Below, one piece after another: positions 16,930 to 24,247 of a stretch of DNA of 24,343 nt; within the stretch, counting starts at the first letter, position 1, and each line of letters begins with the position of its first letter. Made by a program: the position numbers and the translations under genes. The notes under the pieces are model-generated. The model ran no database searches and was not told the DNA's origin. It saw nothing but the letters and a program-made list of their open reading frames with translations. Source of the DNA: a virus. The stretch spans positions 1-24,343 of the IMG/VR virus record IMGVR_UViG_3300024520_000485; one strand, written 5' to 3'.

Positions 16930-18767
16930 TACTGCGCTCCCTGAGGTTGTCCTGCCTGCAGTGCCTGGACGGTCTGGACTCGCTGTGCGGCCGGTCCGCC
17001 CATTGTGGAGATATTCTCCCTGATTGAATGGTTTGGACCGCTGGAGCCGCCTCCGGGAGCCGGAGGTCCACCCTGCTGCATTGCGGGATCGGGGATATTC
17101 ACCTCGATCAGCTCGGCAATACGGGGCTGATTGCTCAAATCTGCCAGTTCCTGAGCAAATAGCGGCACATTTATCTGAATTCCCTGCGGAGCGAGGATTG
17201 CGTTCGCGTTCGCCACGTTCGCAATCATCTCAATCGCGCTGGTCATCTCCTGAGCGACCGTTGCTGGAGATTTGTACTGCATCGAGTACGGAGCGACCGT
17301 CAGGTGGTACTGGAGCAGATCGCCCTCGCGCTGATCCGCCGTCCAGTGCACCTCGACCGGATCCTGGAGCCCCGTCACCGTGAACTGCGAGTTGACTTCC
17401 CTCTCCTCGTCGACCCACACGAAGTGACCCAGACTCCGCACATCCCGCTCTACGAACTGTACAACCTTATGCCTCATCCCCTCTTCCATCCCACTGAGCT
17501 GCTCCTGAATAATCCCTTCCTGAGTCGCCGTCTTTGCCTGAGGCCCCAATCCTGCCTTACCTTCCAGATTTCCCGCAGACCGGTTGTGGATCCCTTCCAG
17601 AATCTGAGTGAACGCCAGATTCACCTGATTCGGGCCGTCCAGCTCGACCGAGTTGAAGTTGTCAGTGTTGTTGACCTTGATCCATTCCCCGTCCTGGGCG
17701 TCTCTCAGGGCGATCGCGTCTTTCCCGTCCCCTGAGAACATATGTGCTCTCTTCTGGCCCCGTGCCTGCCTCGCCAGCTTCCTCAAAAGCGAGTTGTAGA
17801 GCTTGTGCATCGCTTCCAGGTCTTCTGCCGGTGATTTACCCCGCACGTTGTCTGGGACGGCTCCAAACTGCAGTTTGTTGTACGGACCACTCTCTGGACC
17901 GTCGTACTCGTCCTGCCACAGCACTTTGTGACCTGAGGTGATCAGCATCGCCCGATTTTCGAACGGGAGCCACACGTCAGCCACTCGGACCATCGGCTCT
18001 ACGTTGTCATCGCCGATCCCGGAATCCTGAGCAGACAGCTCGCTGGTTCTCGACTCGCCGCCCTCAAACAGGGTATTCGTCCAGCGTGAGGTGTTCTGGA
18101 GGGCATCCTTGTCCGCTTTGGACAATCGGTCGTCTTTCTCAAGAACGCTCCGTGGAACGCTGTACTCGTCCCAGAAGTACCGACATCTCTGCCAGGCACT
18201 CGCCGTGTGATCGAAACCGAAGTCGTCCGGGCTGATCCGCATCGTCATCGGTTCGCCGGGATCCAGCCAGATTGTCTGAGCCATCCCCTGCTGCTGCTGG
18301 CGGTACTCTTCCCAGGCCGAGTCATCAGCGAACGGACCAGGCTCGGTCGGGAGTTCCGGGTTGTCGTACTCCCGCTCACCAGCTGGAGAAATGAACGTCT
18401 TGGAAATCCCCATCCCGAAGAACGCATCCAGAACGATCGACGACAGCGTGTGCGTGTAGTTGATTTCCAGAAGCAGCTGATTCAGGGTTGCCTGAAACTT
18501 CTTTGAGAACGGCTTCAGTTCCCGCATCGAGGTTGAGATCAGCACCTGCGGGTCGTTGGCAACCAGACTGGTCAGGTACGCATCGACCGTCAGTGCCATG
18601 AGGTTCGACATTGTGGTGTTTCGAACCGTCCCCTCACCCCACCCGGATCCGCAATACTGCTTGATCAGGTCGTGCCGGCGATCCCGGAACCCCCGGTGGT
18701 TGCGCCACGAACTCTCCATCGCGTTAAACAATCGCGACGAACCCTTTTTGGTCGAGAGAGAGATCAT
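16929..18767 (-). CDS. Portal protein
   Basis: 612 residues. It forms the dodecameric ring at one capsid vertex through which DNA enters. Key features are the helical N-terminal region, the FGAVPDNVRGKSPAEDLEAM segment (301-320) followed by a long helix HKLYNSLLRKLARQARGQK, and a central AGNLEGKAGLGPQAKTATQE segment (398-417), all typical of podovirus-type portals. The C-terminal about 50 residues are Gln, Gly and Pro rich (QQGGPPAPGGGSSGP) and probably flexible. Its ATG overlaps the terminase stop (ATGA), with GGAG 6 bases upstream. Size and order (terminase, portal, scaffold, capsid) agree with the call. Confidence 0.88.
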   Translation of the reverse strand: MISLSTKKGSSRLFNAMESSWRNHRGFRDRRHDLIKQYCGSGWGEGTVRNTTMSNLMALTVDAYLTSLVANDPQVLISTSMRELKPFSKKFQATLNQLLLEINYTHTLSSIVLDAFFGMGISKTFISPAGEREYDNPELPTEPGPFADDSAWEEYRQQQQGMAQTIWLDPGEPMTMRISPDDFGFDHTASAWQRCRYFWDEYSVPRSVLEKDDRLSKADKDALQNTSRWTNTLFEGGESRTSELSAQDSGIGDDNVEPMVRVADVWLPFENRAMLITSGHKVLWQDEYDGPESGPYNKLQFGAVPDNVRGKSPAEDLEAMHKLYNSLLRKLARQARGQKRAHMFSGDGKDAIALRDAQDGEWIKVNNTDNFNSVELDGPNQVNLAFTQILEGIHNRSAGNLEGKAGLGPQAKTATQEGIIQEQLSGMEEGMRHKVVQFVERDVRSLGHFVWVDEEREVNSQFTVTGLQDPVEVHWTADQREGDLLQYHLTVAPYSMQYKSPATVAQEMTSAIEMIANVANANAILAPQGIQINVPLFAQELADLSNQPRIAELIEVNIPDPAMQQGGPPAPGGGSSGPNHSIRENISTMGGPAAQRVQTVQALQAGQPQGAQ

Positions 18768-20650
18768 GTGAACTCCAGGTCATCGATTGCGGCGGCCAGT
18801 TCTCTATCCTGCTGTTTCAGCCTGTACCCCACCGTCCCATAACCCGGCTCCTGCTTCGGTGCCGACTCGGGAACGTGAGGCTGTTCTCGCATTCCAAGAT
18901 AGCAGCAACCAAACGCGATGGCGACATCTCCATGCAGCAACCCCTTGTCTGACCCAAACTCCGAAGTGTTGCTCCGGACATGCTTTACCTTCCCGTTGGA
19001 GGTCCATTCGTACTCCATCAACTCGGAGATGATCCGCTCCGACCGGATGAAGACCTGCCTCTGCTTCGAAGCCGACAGAGCCACACTGAGAATGTTGACC
19101 GGACCTGCAGAGGGCATCACGTAACCCAGTTTATCCGTCCGTCTGTCGTACCCGATCGCATCGACCGTTCGCCGGTAGATGTTCGAATACCCAATCTCGG
19201 CGTGTCGCTTGAGCCACTGCTGACCGGGGCCTCCATTCACTTCAGGAACGATCATCGCATTCCCGAACAGGATGCACACCGCGATACACAGGTCGCACCA
19301 GTCGTCCGGGAGAATGTCCCCGGTCGCGTATTCGAAGACCTGCCCGCCGGTTCGCTTATTCAATCCCACAAGCGCCGAATCGCTCGACATTACCCCTGCT
19401 GAGATATCCGTCCCAAACACGTAGTCGTCAATCGGCGGCTCACCATCCACGAGCGGACACCACAGTTTCACCGGGCCTTTAGGAACGTGCATCCACGAGA
19501 TTGTGCGATCTTCCGGATCAACCGCGATCCGACCTTCCCACCACGGCTCCCGCAGTTGCTCCTCCCGGATAATCTTGATCGCCGTCTCATCACAGAACCG
19601 CTCACCACTCCCCAGGAAGTCCAGATTCAGTTCCTGGGCAATCTCCAGCGGCGACTCCGACCGTTCCACCTGTCGGTCGTACCACGGACTTCGCGCTAGT
19701 GGTCCGGTGAAGCACAGCTGATCGAAGTCGTAATCTTCCTTCCAGTCGTAGGTCTCGGGATCCAGATCGACCCTTTGGTCCCCGATCATCTTGTAAAGGC
19801 CCGCGCTCTTATCCGGATGCTCCGTCCAGTGAATCCAGATAGTGTGAGTCGCAGGGTTTCTCACCTTCCGGAAGAACGCCTCTCCCGTCCCATGCCTTCC
19901 GAACGGGGTTGAGTTGAAGAATCGGCTGTTCGAGACGTCCCGGGTGGACGCGAGAATCTTGGACATCCCCTGCATCTTCGCGGCTTCGTCCAGCAGGATC
20001 GCGGTACGGCGGTCACCGGTCGCCATATTGTCGACGGTCGCCTCACCATCGAACTTGCTTTCCGTATCCAGGTTCTCGCAGTGCTTCCTGGACGCCACCC
20101 GGTTCATTCTGGGAGTCAGCCACCACGGGAGAGTCTTCCACCAGGAGTCCAGCTTCTTGAACAGGGCTTTCTCAGAATCACCCTCGACCAGCTCCGCTTT
20201 CTCAGACGCGAGCAGGAACTGCTGCTGGTTCCGGAAATGCCAGCGGTGTTCAAGCGCCATCAGGCACATCCACGAGGCACCCATGTCCCGGGATTTGACG
20301 ATGCACACGTCCCGCTTACCGATGGACTCAGACAGGTCTACGAGCGCTCTGTCCTGGAACGGATACGTGATGAATGGGCGCATCGGCTCATCAGGAAATT
20401 CCTTGGGATTGAGCGCAAATCCCATGCAGTTGATGTAGAACAGAATGTCCCGGCTGCACATAGTCCAGAGATCCTGGCGCAGCTCAGCCGAGGAATCCGC
20501 CAGCTCCAGAACCTGACGCCGGAACTTCAGATTCCCAATGAGATCCTTGGGCACCAGATGCTCATAGAACCACGACGTCAGCCCTGTCGGGATCTCCGAC
20601 TCTCGGTTCGCCGCGAGAGCTTCCTCAATCAGTATCCGGCTTTCTGGCAT
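18764..20650 (-). CDS. Terminase large subunit (packaging ATPase and nuclease)
   Basis: The frame is open further upstream, but the ATG at 20650 is preferred (MPESRILIEEAL, 628 residues); it overlaps the preceding gene by 26 bases. The ATPase half has a deviant Walker A, VKSRDMGASW (118-127), with the lysine displaced as in many phage terminases, a Walker B, AILLDEAAK (217-225), and a coupling motif FNSTP (245-249). The nuclease half has RNase H-like acidic residues D415 (FGTDISAG), E470 (VPEVNG) and D575 (LLHGDVAIA). The enzyme cuts concatemeric DNA and pumps it into the head through the portal encoded next. Very likely correct. Confidence 0.92.
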   Translation of the reverse strand: MPESRILIEEALAANRESEIPTGLTSWFYEHLVPKDLIGNLKFRRQVLELADSSAELRQDLWTMCSRDILFYINCMGFALNPKEFPDEPMRPFITYPFQDRALVDLSESIGKRDVCIVKSRDMGASWMCLMALEHRWHFRNQQQFLLASEKAELVEGDSEKALFKKLDSWWKTLPWWLTPRMNRVASRKHCENLDTESKFDGEATVDNMATGDRRTAILLDEAAKMQGMSKILASTRDVSNSRFFNSTPFGRHGTGEAFFRKVRNPATHTIWIHWTEHPDKSAGLYKMIGDQRVDLDPETYDWKEDYDFDQLCFTGPLARSPWYDRQVERSESPLEIAQELNLDFLGSGERFCDETAIKIIREEQLREPWWEGRIAVDPEDRTISWMHVPKGPVKLWCPLVDGEPPIDDYVFGTDISAGVMSSDSALVGLNKRTGGQVFEYATGDILPDDWCDLCIAVCILFGNAMIVPEVNGGPGQQWLKRHAEIGYSNIYRRTVDAIGYDRRTDKLGYVMPSAGPVNILSVALSASKQRQVFIRSERIISELMEYEWTSNGKVKHVRSNTSEFGSDKGLLHGDVAIAFGCCYLGMREQPHVPESAPKQEPGYGTVGYRLKQQDRELAAAIDDLEFT

Positions 20651-21527
20651 ACCACCCCAGCTCCAGAAGAGTTGTGAGCACGGCGGCCGAATCAGCCGCC
20701 ACCAATCGCTTGATCTCGCCCTTGATATCAGCCTCAGCGCCACGCACCAGGCGATCGATTACGGCGAACTTCTGCCGCAGGTCGTCAGTCCGGATGGCGT
20801 CGTCTTCTGAATCATCCTTGGATTTCTTGTCGAAATACTTCAGCGCGGCGTCCATAAACTTCGCGCGGTTACCCCGACAGAACTGAAGCATCCCCCACGC
20901 ACCCACACTTGGCGCGTCAGCCGGCTCAATCTTCTTGTTCTCGAACTGGTTGTACGCCCACTCAAAATCCCGAGAGAAGTCCGCCTCACCCACTTCCTGA
21001 CCCAGTTCCTCAATCTGAGCGGCAATTCGAGCCTCTTCCTTCGACTCCTTCTCGTTCTCAGCCTCCGCCTCGGCCCGCGCCTTTCTTTCCGCCTCCGCCT
21101 CGGCTTCTTCCTGTTCCCGCCTGGCCGCTTCCTGAGCCGCCTTAGCTGCTTCTCGCTCCTCTTTGGCTTTCTCCCGGTCCTCTGCGATTTTCTCCTTCGC
21201 TGCCAGCTTCTTATTCTTCTCCGCCTGCTCTTTTTCCTGCTTCTCCTTGAACTCGTCCCGTAACTCCTCCACAGCTTTCACCAGCATGTCCGATAACTCT
21301 TTCGCTTCCGGGTCGCCAGGTGGCGGATAGAACCGCAGCGCCAATCGGAATGCGTCGTCGATCAGATAGCGGCGGCCGTCGTACTGGCCCCGCCTGAACG
21401 TCTTCTGCAGGTGTCGGAATTGTTCCAGCTCGCCGGACTTTTCCAGGCGATTACAGGCGTCGACTTTTCTCTCGATTTCCGGATCCCACGGTCCCTTCTG
21501 TTTGGGTGCCGCCTTTTTCTTTGCCAT
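20625..21527 (-). CDS. Coiled-coil protein in the small-terminase position
   Basis: About 300 residues from the ATG at 21527, which has GGGGGAG 9 bases upstream; an ATG at 21536 also exists but is too close to that site. The product starts MAKKKAAPKQKG. Residues 14-70 form a compact N-terminal region (GRRYLIDDAFRLALRFY), 74-178 are an extreme Lys-Glu-Ala coiled coil, and 185-290 a helical C-terminal domain (DFEWAYNQFENKK through VLTTLLELGW). Its end overlaps the terminase start by 26 bases. Position suggests a small terminase or packaging partner, but the long coiled coil is unlike the usual short small terminase. Function is therefore tentative. Confidence 0.6.
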   Translation of the reverse strand: MAKKKAAPKQKGPWDPEIERKVDACNRLEKSGELEQFRHLQKTFRRGQYDGRRYLIDDAFRLALRFYPPPGDPEAKELSDMLVKAVEELRDEFKEKQEKEQAEKNKKLAAKEKIAEDREKAKEEREAAKAAQEAARREQEEAEAEAERKARAEAEAENEKESKEEARIAAQIEELGQEVGEADFSRDFEWAYNQFENKKIEPADAPSVGAWGMLQFCRGNRAKFMDAALKYFDKKSKDDSEDDAIRTDDLRQKFAVIDRLVRGAEADIKGEIKRLVAADSAAVLTTLLELGWYARKPDTD

Positions 21528-21536
21528 TCCTTTCAT

Positions 21537-21686
21537 CTCCCCCTGATGAGTCGTTGACTTCCGAATTGTTCAATGTAACAGTTTCCAACTGGCAGGGGGC
21601 GGCTGATCCCCGGCAGCGTCTCCAAATGGCACCACGCTGCTTCCCCCTGCCCTTTTTGGTGCTCACTCTGGTGCGAGGAAAACAGA
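21537..21686. promoter_or_regulatory. Divergent control region between late and recombinase genes
   Basis: This gap separates the minus-strand late operon from the plus-strand genes and should hold promoters for both. It contains two short adjacent inverted repeats, ATTG-TT-CAAT (21565-21574) and CAGTT-TCC-AACTG (21579-21591), possible operators. A TTGACT at 21554-21559 could be a plus-strand -35 box, but the -10 match 16 bases on is poor. The hairpin is listed separately. No confident promoter can be named. Confidence 0.4.
21591..21657 (+). terminator. Nested hairpin with T-run before the recombinase gene
   Basis: The outer stem is GGCAGGGGG (21591-21599) with CCCCCTGCC (21643-21651); the inner stem is GCAGCGT (21613-21619) with ACGCTGC (21634-21640). 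A run of five T follows at 21653-21657 on the plus strand. It looks like an intrinsic terminator or attenuator, but no plus-strand gene lies upstream. It may control the recombinase transcript or block read-through. A recombination site is another possibility. Confidence 0.45.
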
Positions 21687-22394
21687 ATGCCTGAATCAGC
21701 CCTTGTGTATGCGCGCTATTCCCCACGTCCCAAACAGAAGCGTTTGAAGATGGAAGACGGGGAGACGATCGAACATCAGTTCTCTGTCTGCAAAAAATAC
21801 TGCGAGATGAGGAACCTGACTGTCTATGGATTCCTGTCCGATGAAGGCGAGAGTGCTCGGAAGACCCCGTTGTTCGACAGACCCAACGGTGGCAGGCTCC
21901 AGCACCCCCCATCCGAAGTGAAGCACATTATCGCTGCCAAGCTCGACCGGTTCTTCCGGGATACCGTCAATGGGATCCAGATGCTGAAGTTCTGGTCCGA
22001 CAAAGGCATCACCGTCCACTTCGCTGACCAGGGCGGTTGTTCATTCAACGTCGAGACCGCTACTGGCCGGCTCCTGATGCGAACCCTGCTGTCGTTCGGG
22101 GAATTCGAGGCAGATAACTCATCCGAGCGCACATCGGCCGTCATGAAGCATCGTCAGGCGAATGGCGAGGTCATGTCCAAGCGATTGCCGTTTGGAAGGA
22201 TGCTCGACCCCAACGACCCACATCGGACCGTCTGTTGTGACCGCGAGGTGAATATCATCCGTGAGGTCAGGAAACTCCGAGACGACGGTCTGACTCTACG
22301 GAAAATCGTCGACATCATGGGACACATCCCACTCCGGGACGCTGGCTGGTCCCCGGAACGAGTCAACATTCTCCTTAAATCAGAATGCGTGTAG
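21687..22394 (+). CDS. Short serine recombinase (resolvase/integrase family)
   Basis: 235 residues. The catalytic serine is S12 in YARYS (8-12), with R10 beside it. Further conserved positions are R65 (FDRP), and R88 and R91 (KLDRFFRD). The GRLLMRTLLSFGEFEAD stretch (127-143) is the long E-helix that binds the crossover site. The C-terminal part (KRLPFGRMLD, then VNIIREVRKLRDDGLTLRKI) matches the start of the recombinase domain of large serine integrases, but the protein ends at GWSPERVNILLKSECV, where those enzymes continue into a zinc ribbon. It may be an integrase, resolvase or invertase. It sits beside the divergent control region. A GAGGAAAACAG sequence precedes the ATG. Confidence 0.85.
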   Translation: MPESALVYARYSPRPKQKRLKMEDGETIEHQFSVCKKYCEMRNLTVYGFLSDEGESARKTPLFDRPNGGRLQHPPSEVKHIIAAKLDRFFRDTVNGIQMLKFWSDKGITVHFADQGGCSFNVETATGRLLMRTLLSFGEFEADNSSERTSAVMKHRQANGEVMSKRLPFGRMLDPNDPHRTVCCDREVNIIREVRKLRDDGLTLRKIVDIMGHIPLRDAGWSPERVNILLKSECV

Positions 22395-22585
22395 CCTCTC
22401 AGGGTGGCGTGGTGAGGCGATGGCAGTGAGTTAGAGCAATAGCTCGATTCAGTCCGCCGGTCAGGTCTGGCAACTCCCCTTTTACTTTCCAGGGATACGA
22501 GTCGCTTCCATTCGAGACTGACAATCACGATCGGCAATGTCGGTTCCCTCGACAGCTGAGCGCCATATTTTCACAGGAGCTTCTC
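22395..22585 (+). other. Intergenic region without a clear gene
   Basis: A 191-base gap after the recombinase. No open frame of useful length is seen. Short repeats such as GAGC-AATA-GCTC are present but too small to call. An AGGAG site near its right end serves the next gene. Confidence 0.4.
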
Positions 22586-22798
22586 ATGGGACGCACCGAA
22601 GACCCGAAAGAGAAGAGGGACGCAGATTCACGGAACGCCTTCTGTCGGTCGTACACTCTCATGCACCATGTTCAGGAGCAGTGGGATGACGAACGGCTGG
22701 CGCAGGCACTGAAGCTGATGAAGGAAGTGTTCGACGAGATTGTCCCCGACCCGCACGTTGCTAACCCAAAGGGTCGCTGGACAGCACCATCACGCTGA
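22586..22798 (+). CDS. Small hypothetical protein, 70 aa
   Basis: A charged, mostly helical product beginning MGRTEDPKEKRDADSRNAF, with a helix WDDERLAQALKLMKEVFDEI. An AGGAG site lies 7 bases before the ATG. It opens the small-gene cluster after the recombinase and is followed 11 bases later by a winged-helix gene. No family recognised; a regulatory or host-takeover role is only possible by position. Confidence 0.6.
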   Translation: MGRTEDPKEKRDADSRNAFCRSYTLMHHVQEQWDDERLAQALKLMKEVFDEIVPDPHVANPKGRWTAPSR

Positions 22799-22809
22799 AA
22801 GGGCGAATC

Positions 22810-23028
22810 ATGGCAGGGAGAGAGAACTCGCCGATCAACCCGACGGCGATTCTTCGGTTGATGACACACCCAATCAGCGCGGGCCAGATCGCAGCCAGGC
22901 TGGGTCGGTCGTCGAGTTCGATAACGCACGTCATCAACACTCATCTGCTCGACCAGGTGGAGTGTGAGAAGCGGCTGGGGAAGCTGAACCGGTTGCCTGT
23001 TATGCACTACTGGCGAAAGGAGTCGTGA
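22810..23028 (+). CDS. Small winged-helix DNA-binding protein, 72 aa
   Basis: The core INPTAILRLMTHPISAGQIA, continuing into ARLGRSSSSITHVINTH, fits a winged helix: a first helix, a turn, and a recognition helix around SSSSITHVI. The end (LNRLPVMHYWRKES) resembles the wing strand. Such minimal domains act as phage transcription regulators. It has AAGGGC 7 bases before the ATG and its stop overlaps the next ATG by one base (TGATG). It may regulate the divergent promoters, which is inference. Confidence 0.65.
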   Translation: MAGRENSPINPTAILRLMTHPISAGQIAARLGRSSSSITHVINTHLLDQVECEKRLGKLNRLPVMHYWRKES

Positions 23029-23549
23029 TGCGATTAGTGATCCGATGGCTGATTCGACGTGATATGGCTGAAGTTCTGCAGGTCGAGAACTCCTGCTTCG
23101 AGTTCCCGTGGTGCGAGGATGACTTCCTTGGGTATCTGTGGCAGAGAAACTGCATCGGCATGGTCGTCGAGCATGAGAATGCGATTGTGGGGTTCTTCCT
23201 GTACGAGCTAAAGGTGGACCACCCGATAGTTCACACCATCGCCGTGTCGCCATCTTGGCAAGGTCAGGGCGTGGGCAGGGCAATCGTCGAGAAGCTGATT
23301 GAAAAGATCTCAAAGCAGCGCAGGACGCACATGAAGGCACGGGTGCGGGAGACCAACCTGGACGCGCAGTTGTTTCTGCGGGCAACAGGGTGGCGAGCAG
23401 TGGGGGTCGATCGGTCACCGTACGACGAGTCAGACGAGGACGGCTACCGGTTCGAATATTGGCTGGAGTGGCCGAAACCACTGGACGACATGGAAGACAA
23501 GTTTGTCGAGGATGCGGCTGATTCTGCTTACAGAGGTAACCAAGCCTGA
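23028..23549 (+). CDS. RimI-like GNAT acetyltransferase
   Basis: 173 residues from the ATG at 23028; AAAGGAG lies 5 bases upstream, so a GTG one codon earlier is less likely. The acetyl-CoA motif A is clear: IAVSPSWQGQGVGRAIVEKL (71-90), containing Q78-x-Q80-G-x-G83. FEFPWCEDDF (24-33) and VRETNLDAQLFLRATGW (106-122) match RimI-type enzymes that acetylate protein N-termini, such as ribosomal S18. By eye, two positions considered catalytic in RimI are changed: the Glu before VR is Arg (R105) and the usual Tyr is Leu (L117). An acidic tail follows residue 150. It could acetylate a different target or act as a modified homologue. Confidence 0.8.
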   Translation: MRLVIRWLIRRDMAEVLQVENSCFEFPWCEDDFLGYLWQRNCIGMVVEHENAIVGFFLYELKVDHPIVHTIAVSPSWQGQGVGRAIVEKLIEKISKQRRTHMKARVRETNLDAQLFLRATGWRAVGVDRSPYDESDEDGYRFEYWLEWPKPLDDMEDKFVEDAADSAYRGNQA

Positions 23550-23721
23550 CAGCGTATCGGGTGTCGGGTCCGGTCGGCTCAGGTCGATTTGCCAGGACGT
23601 TTCGAACCACACCCGGTGCGCTGGCTTTTACGAGGGGGAGAACGATGAAGTACGGCTGGTGCCGTTGAGTGTTGAGCCTGCTGTGCAACTACTAAAAGGG
23701 GGAGCGAAACATGGCGCGTGA
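23512..23721 (+). CDS. Possible small protein, 69 aa, overlapping both neighbours
   Basis: An open frame covers the 161-base gap after the acetyltransferase. It starts within the end of that gene (38-base overlap) and stops 11 bases inside the next gene. The product begins MRLILLTEVTKPDSVSG and ends with EVRLVPLSVEPAVQLLKGG, resembling small FlbD-like phage proteins (a hydrophobic strand, a variable middle and a closing S-x-E-x-V motif). The ribosome site is poor (GAGG abuts the ATG). The alternative is a non-coding gap; an internal GAGGGGGAG with ATG at 23645 leads only to a 7-codon frame. Confidence 0.45.
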   Translation: MRLILLTEVTKPDSVSGVGSGRLRSICQDVSNHTRCAGFYEGENDEVRLVPLSVEPAVQLLKGGAKHGA

Positions 23722-23956
23722 ATCCAAACAGGAGGAGTTGGAGCCGGTTCTGGACTGCACGGACGAAGGTGATTGCCAATGTCCCGAGTGTGAGTCTGCC
23801 CGTGTCTGCAATCTGCGTGTCGCTCTGATTCGCTGTGTGCGTGACGGCGAGATGAACCTGAAGATGCGGCAGGAAGCGATCGCTGTGGTCACACACACGT
23901 ATGGGACCGACAAATGGTTGGAAGGGTGGAACATTAATCCAGACGAGGGGGAGTGA
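23711..23956 (+). CDS. Small Cys-rich hypothetical protein, 81 aa
   Basis: Contains a cysteine cluster DCTDEGDCQCPECESARVC (15-33), with a CxCxxC core that could bind zinc. The rest is helical (MNLKMRQEAIAVV) and ends GWNINPDEGE. A GGGGGAG site lies 7 bases before the ATG. It is one of several genes here with this site. Possibly a small nucleic-acid-binding or regulatory protein; family not recognised. Confidence 0.6.
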   Translation: MARESKQEELEPVLDCTDEGDCQCPECESARVCNLRVALIRCVRDGEMNLKMRQEAIAVVTHTYGTDKWLEGWNINPDEGE

Positions 23957-23958
23957 CG

Positions 23959-24228
23959 ATGATGCCGACGGACCAATACACAGCGGTGCGTCATTTGTTG
24001 AGCGTAGGCTGGCAGGTGTATTCGATGGAGTTTGAGGGTGGGACTGTCTGCTCTCTGGTGAAGTCGGTGCGACAGGGGCACTACGTTCGAGTCAGGCAGG
24101 AGTCGCTGGCGATCGAGGACTTCGACGAACTGCATTCCACGGGACTCATCGAGCACACATCGACCATTGGTCCGGATGACGCGCAGGTGTTGGTGTGGTC
24201 TGCCACAGAGCCCGATTTGACCGGGTAG
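23959..24228 (+). CDS. Small hypothetical protein, 89 aa
   Basis: The ATG at 23959 is chosen because GGGGGAG lies 5 bases upstream; a GTG at 23953 overlaps that site. The product starts MMPTDQYTAVRHLLSVGW and is mixed alpha/beta with many Val and Asp residues, ending SATEPDLTG. No motif recognised. It follows the Cys-rich gene with a 2-base gap and probably shares its transcript. Confidence 0.55.
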   Translation: MMPTDQYTAVRHLLSVGWQVYSMEFEGGTVCSLVKSVRQGHYVRVRQESLAIEDFDELHSTGLIEHTSTIGPDDAQVLVWSATEPDLTG

Positions 24229-24247
24229 AAATGAGGGGGAGATGAAG

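Noticed and set aside
20651-20743. Longer N-terminus for the terminase
   Set aside because: The extension lies fully within the upstream gene and has odd composition; the ATG at 20650 gives a typical terminase start.
22395-22585. Possible terminator or promoter after the recombinase
   Set aside because: Only weak 4-5 bp stems without a T-run and no convincing -35/-10 pair.
22672-23688. Minus-strand open frame (338 codons) opposite the early cluster
   Set aside because: It covers several plus-strand genes including the acetyltransferase; Arg, Ser and Pro-rich composition fits a shadow frame.
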